64,000 nt of DNA from Floridanema evergladense. Lineage in GTDB: Bacteria; Cyanobacteriota; Cyanobacteriia; Cyanobacteriales; Aerosakkonemataceae. Shown piece by piece: positions 62,012 to 64,000 of this stretch (position 1 is the stretch's first letter; every line of letters starts with the position of its first letter). The DNA is taken from NCBI RefSeq assembly GCF_041929205.1, contig NZ_JBHFNT010000218.1, one strand, 5' to 3'. The translations under genes and the position numbers were made by a program. The notes under the pieces were generated by a model. It ran no database searches. It saw only the letters and a program-made list of their open reading frames with translations, and was not told the DNA's origin.

Positions 62012-63310
62012 ATGGTAGCGATCGCATCCATTCATGGCAGAGAAATTCTCGACTCTCGCGGCAACCCAACGGTTGAAGTTGATGTTACCCTCGAAGATGG
62101 TAGCAAAGGACGGGCAGCAGTACCTTCTGGTGCTTCTACCGGAAGTCGGGAAGCTTTGGAATTAAGAGACTCCGATCCCCAGCGTTACGGGGGCAAAGGC
62201 GTACTCAAGGCAGTAAAAAATGTCAATGAAATTATTGCCCCTGCCCTCAAAGGTGTAGATGCCAGCGATCAAGCAGGTGTTGATAAGAAAATGTTGGAAA
62301 TGGATGGCACCGAGTACAAATCTAACTTGGGTGCAAACTCAATTCTAGGTGTATCGATGGCAGTGGCAAGGGCGGCAGCAATTTCGGCACAATTACCCCT
62401 TTACTGCTACTTAGGCAACTTATGCGGCAATGAAGCAATATTACTGCCTGTGCCAATGTTTAATGTTCTCAATGGTGGTGCTCATGCTGATAATAACGTA
62501 GACTTTCAAGAGTTTATGATCGGCCCTGTGGGAGCACCAAATTTCAGCGAAGCTTTGCGTATGGGGGCAGAAGTTTATCACGCTCTCAAATCAATTTTGA
62601 AGCAGAAAGGTTATAGTACTGGGGTAGGTGATGAAGGCGGTTTTGCGCCTAGTTTGAAAAGCAATGTGGAAGCAATTGAGGTAATTTTAGAAGGGATTAA
62701 TAAGGTAGGATTAAAAGCTGGGGAAGATGTGGCGATCGCCCTCGATCCTGCGACTAGCGAATTGTACCGGGAAGAAGACGGCAAATACGAGTTTTATAAG
62801 TCTGATAAAAGTCGGAAAACTACCGAGGAAATGATCGATCTTTGGGAAGGTTGGGTAAATCAATATCCGATTATTTCTATTGAAGACGGTTTAGGCGAAA
62901 AAGATTGGTCAGGTTGGCAATTGTTGACCAAACGCTTGGGCAGTAGAATTCAATTGGTAGGGGATGACGCATTTGTAACTAACCCGAAAATTATTGAGCA
63001 AGCGATCGCAGATGGCGTAGGTAATTCTGTTTTAATTAAAGTGAACCAAATTGGTTCGGTTACTGAAACTTTAAACGCGATTAAAATAGCCAACAATGCC
63101 GGATATACTAACATGACCAGTCACCGTTCCGGCGAAACTCCTGATGATTTTATCGCAGATTTAGCGGTTGCTACTGGTTCAGGACAAATCAAAACTGGTG
63201 CGCCTTGTCGCGGTGAAAGACTCGCTAAATATAACCAACTACTTCGCATTGAAGAAGAGTTAGGAAGTAAAGCGGTTTATTCCGGTTGGTCGAAGTTTAA
63301 AAAATCCTAA
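62012..63310 (+). CDS. eno: Enolase
   Basis: 432 residues, full length. Converts 2-phosphoglycerate to phosphoenolpyruvate. Motifs: SRGNPTVEVDV, SGASTGSREALELRD, GDEGGFAP, IEDGLGEKDW, LVGDDAFVTN (Mg ligands) and LIKVNQIGSVTET with the catalytic Lys. GAGGAAG precedes the ATG. Confidence 0.97.
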   Translation: MVAIASIHGREILDSRGNPTVEVDVTLEDGSKGRAAVPSGASTGSREALELRDSDPQRYGGKGVLKAVKNVNEIIAPALKGVDASDQAGVDKKMLEMDGTEYKSNLGANSILGVSMAVARAAAISAQLPLYCYLGNLCGNEAILLPVPMFNVLNGGAHADNNVDFQEFMIGPVGAPNFSEALRMGAEVYHALKSILKQKGYSTGVGDEGGFAPSLKSNVEAIEVILEGINKVGLKAGEDVAIALDPATSELYREEDGKYEFYKSDKSRKTTEEMIDLWEGWVNQYPIISIEDGLGEKDWSGWQLLTKRLGSRIQLVGDDAFVTNPKIIEQAIADGVGNSVLIKVNQIGSVTETLNAIKIANNAGYTNMTSHRSGETPDDFIADLAVATGSGQIKTGAPCRGERLAKYNQLLRIEEELGSKAVYSGWSKFKKS

Positions 63311-63339
63311 GTGATAGGAGAGAGAGGAGAAAATTATTC

Positions 63340-63436
63340 TATAGCGATTCCTAGTTAAGTGAGGTACAGCAAAACCCTTGATTAATCAGCAATTTAGCTC
63401 TTAGAGCCGTACCTCATCAGATCGAGAAACGCTATA
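63340..63436. mobile_element. MITE-like element
   Basis: 97 bp with terminal inverted repeats TATAGCG (63340-63346) and CGCTATA (63430-63436) and inner arms GAGGTAC (63361-63367) and GTACCTC (63409-63415). No transposase. TA-ended elements of this look are common in filamentous cyanobacteria and may move with an IS630-type enzyme. It lies just after eno. Confidence 0.65.
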
Positions 63437-63454
63437 ATTTCCTCCTCTTCCTTT

Positions 63455-63748
63455 TCATCTGCGTTCATCTGCTTTCATCTGCGTTTCAAAAACAAAGTTT
63501 GGATTTTTCCCAAGCCGACTAGCGATATACTCATCAATACTTTGATAATCTCCATTTTTGTAAGCAATCCTAGCTGCTTCGATTTCAGCGACTACAGTCG
63601 GGTCTTCTTCCAGTAAATCCTCTTCTGCTTGGGAAATTTCTTCGTCTAACATTTGCCAAAGCTTGCGTTTATCTTCGAGATTTAGTGAGGAAATAACATC
63701 TATTAAGGATTCAAACGGAATTGCTACTTGTACAGTTTTTTGTGTCAT
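63455..63748 (-). CDS. Small protein of toxin-antitoxin-like context
   Basis: 97 residues: PFESLIDVISSLNLEDKRKLWQMLDEE, then an acidic helix. Resembles short cyanobacterial antitoxin-like or adaptor proteins of unknown role. Its last ten codons are supplied by the dispersed ATCTGCGTTC repeat, so the natural C terminus may have been extended by a repeat insertion. Upstream of it on the same strand is a HicB-like gene. Confidence 0.6.
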   Translation of the reverse strand: MTQKTVQVAIPFESLIDVISSLNLEDKRKLWQMLDEEISQAEEDLLEEDPTVVAEIEAARIAYKNGDYQSIDEYIASRLGKNPNFVFETQMKADERR

Positions 63749-63781
63749 AAATCTTCACAGCAAATTTTTATTCCTGGCAAA

Positions 63782-63991
63782 CTAGGCATAAGTTGGTTCT
63801 TTAACTTCTACATAGCGAAACTCATCACCTTGATTTAATTCATTAACTACTTTTAGGTATGATTCGATCGCATCTTTGATATTTTCCAATGCTTCTGCTT
63901 CTGTCTCACCTTGGGAACAACAACCGGGTAAATAAGGACACCAAACGACGTATCCTTCATCAGTTTTTTTCAAGTTGACCTTATATCGCAT
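63782..63991 (-). CDS. HicB-family antitoxin
   Basis: 69 residues: VNLKKTDEGYVVWCPYLPGCCSQGETEAEALENIKDAI is the partial RNase H-like fold of HicB. No DNA-binding tail. HicA usually lies directly upstream; any such gene would be beyond the right edge of the window, so pairing cannot be judged. Confidence 0.82.
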   Translation of the reverse strand: MRYKVNLKKTDEGYVVWCPYLPGCCSQGETEAEALENIKDAIESYLKVVNELNQGDEFRYVEVKEPTYA

Positions 63992-64000
63992 ATTCTTTGT

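Overview
The window looks like chromosomal DNA of a filamentous (Oscillatoriales- or Nostocales-like) cyanobacterium. The HIP1 octamer GCGATCGC is frequent, and there are genes typical of oxygenic phototrophs: rubisco accumulation factor Raf1, the photosystem I factor BtpA, MenG for phylloquinone, a UbiD decarboxylase, a DUF3611/Tic21-like membrane protein and an acyl-lipid delta-9 desaturase. Many signalling genes (hybrid kinases, a Ser/Thr kinase, FHA proteins, a WD40 protein) fit as well. The first ~130 bases, with a run of 31 G, look like a contig edge or assembly artefact.

Layout. 0.2-5 kb: desaturase divergent from a TetR regulator fused to a dead tyrosine-recombinase-like domain, a hybrid response-regulator kinase, a biuret-hydrolase-like enzyme. 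5-12 kb: HigA-like protein, UvrD-family helicase, Ser/Thr kinase and a GT-C glycosyltransferase. 12-25 kb: Raf1, Rec-GAF regulator, MenG, DUF445 protein, a CheA-like protein without its phospho-histidine, GDSL esterase, BtpA, an SDR-like epimerase, ScpB, a zinc-ribbon/NYN/LOTUS protein and UbiD. 25-36.6 kb: a minus-strand signalling block (two paralogous FHA proteins around a CBS-histidine kinase, plus a zinc-ribbon FHA protein), 6-phosphogluconolactonase, a GAF histidine-kinase relative lacking its H-box histidine, and an ABC1/UbiB kinase. 36.6-43.7 kb: tRNA-Glu, WD40 protein, bestrophin-like channel, SDR, two Uma2 nuclease-fold proteins and a small gene broken in an A7 run.

43.7-48.6 kb is the most unusual part: a long minus-strand tRNA array. 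I read 31 tRNA cloverleaves covering all 20 amino acids, plus one tRNA remnant, behind a consensus promoter (TTGACA-17-TAGTAT) overlapped by TACTACAAA repeats. It is interrupted by an HNH endonuclease gene, a phage-like coiled-coil gene and a truncated PARG-like ORF. Between the Arg(UCU) and Ala(UGC) tRNAs lies about 330 nt with no ORF. On the same strand this carries an exact 12-nt copy of the 23S rRNA sarcin-ricin loop on its own 6-bp stem and a near-complete copy of the 23S GTPase-associated centre (L11/thiostrepton domain) with compensatory helix changes. An 8-bp long-range helix encloses both. A 10-nt complement of the 16S anti-Shine-Dalgarno tail lies just 5'. I propose a structured RNA that mimics the elongation-factor-binding sites of the ribosome. 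I know of no described RNA of this kind, and it is the main candidate for a new system here.

48.9-64 kb: small membrane proteins, an AI-2E family transporter coupled to the Tic21-like gene, a DUF1400 alpha/beta hydrolase, DUF1269 protein, a methylglyoxal-synthase/lipid-kinase fusion, an RND efflux adaptor and pump, a two-TM-type potassium-channel-like protein, enolase, a MITE-like element and an orphan HicB antitoxin. All functional statements come from reading the sequence and family knowledge; no search or folding program was run.
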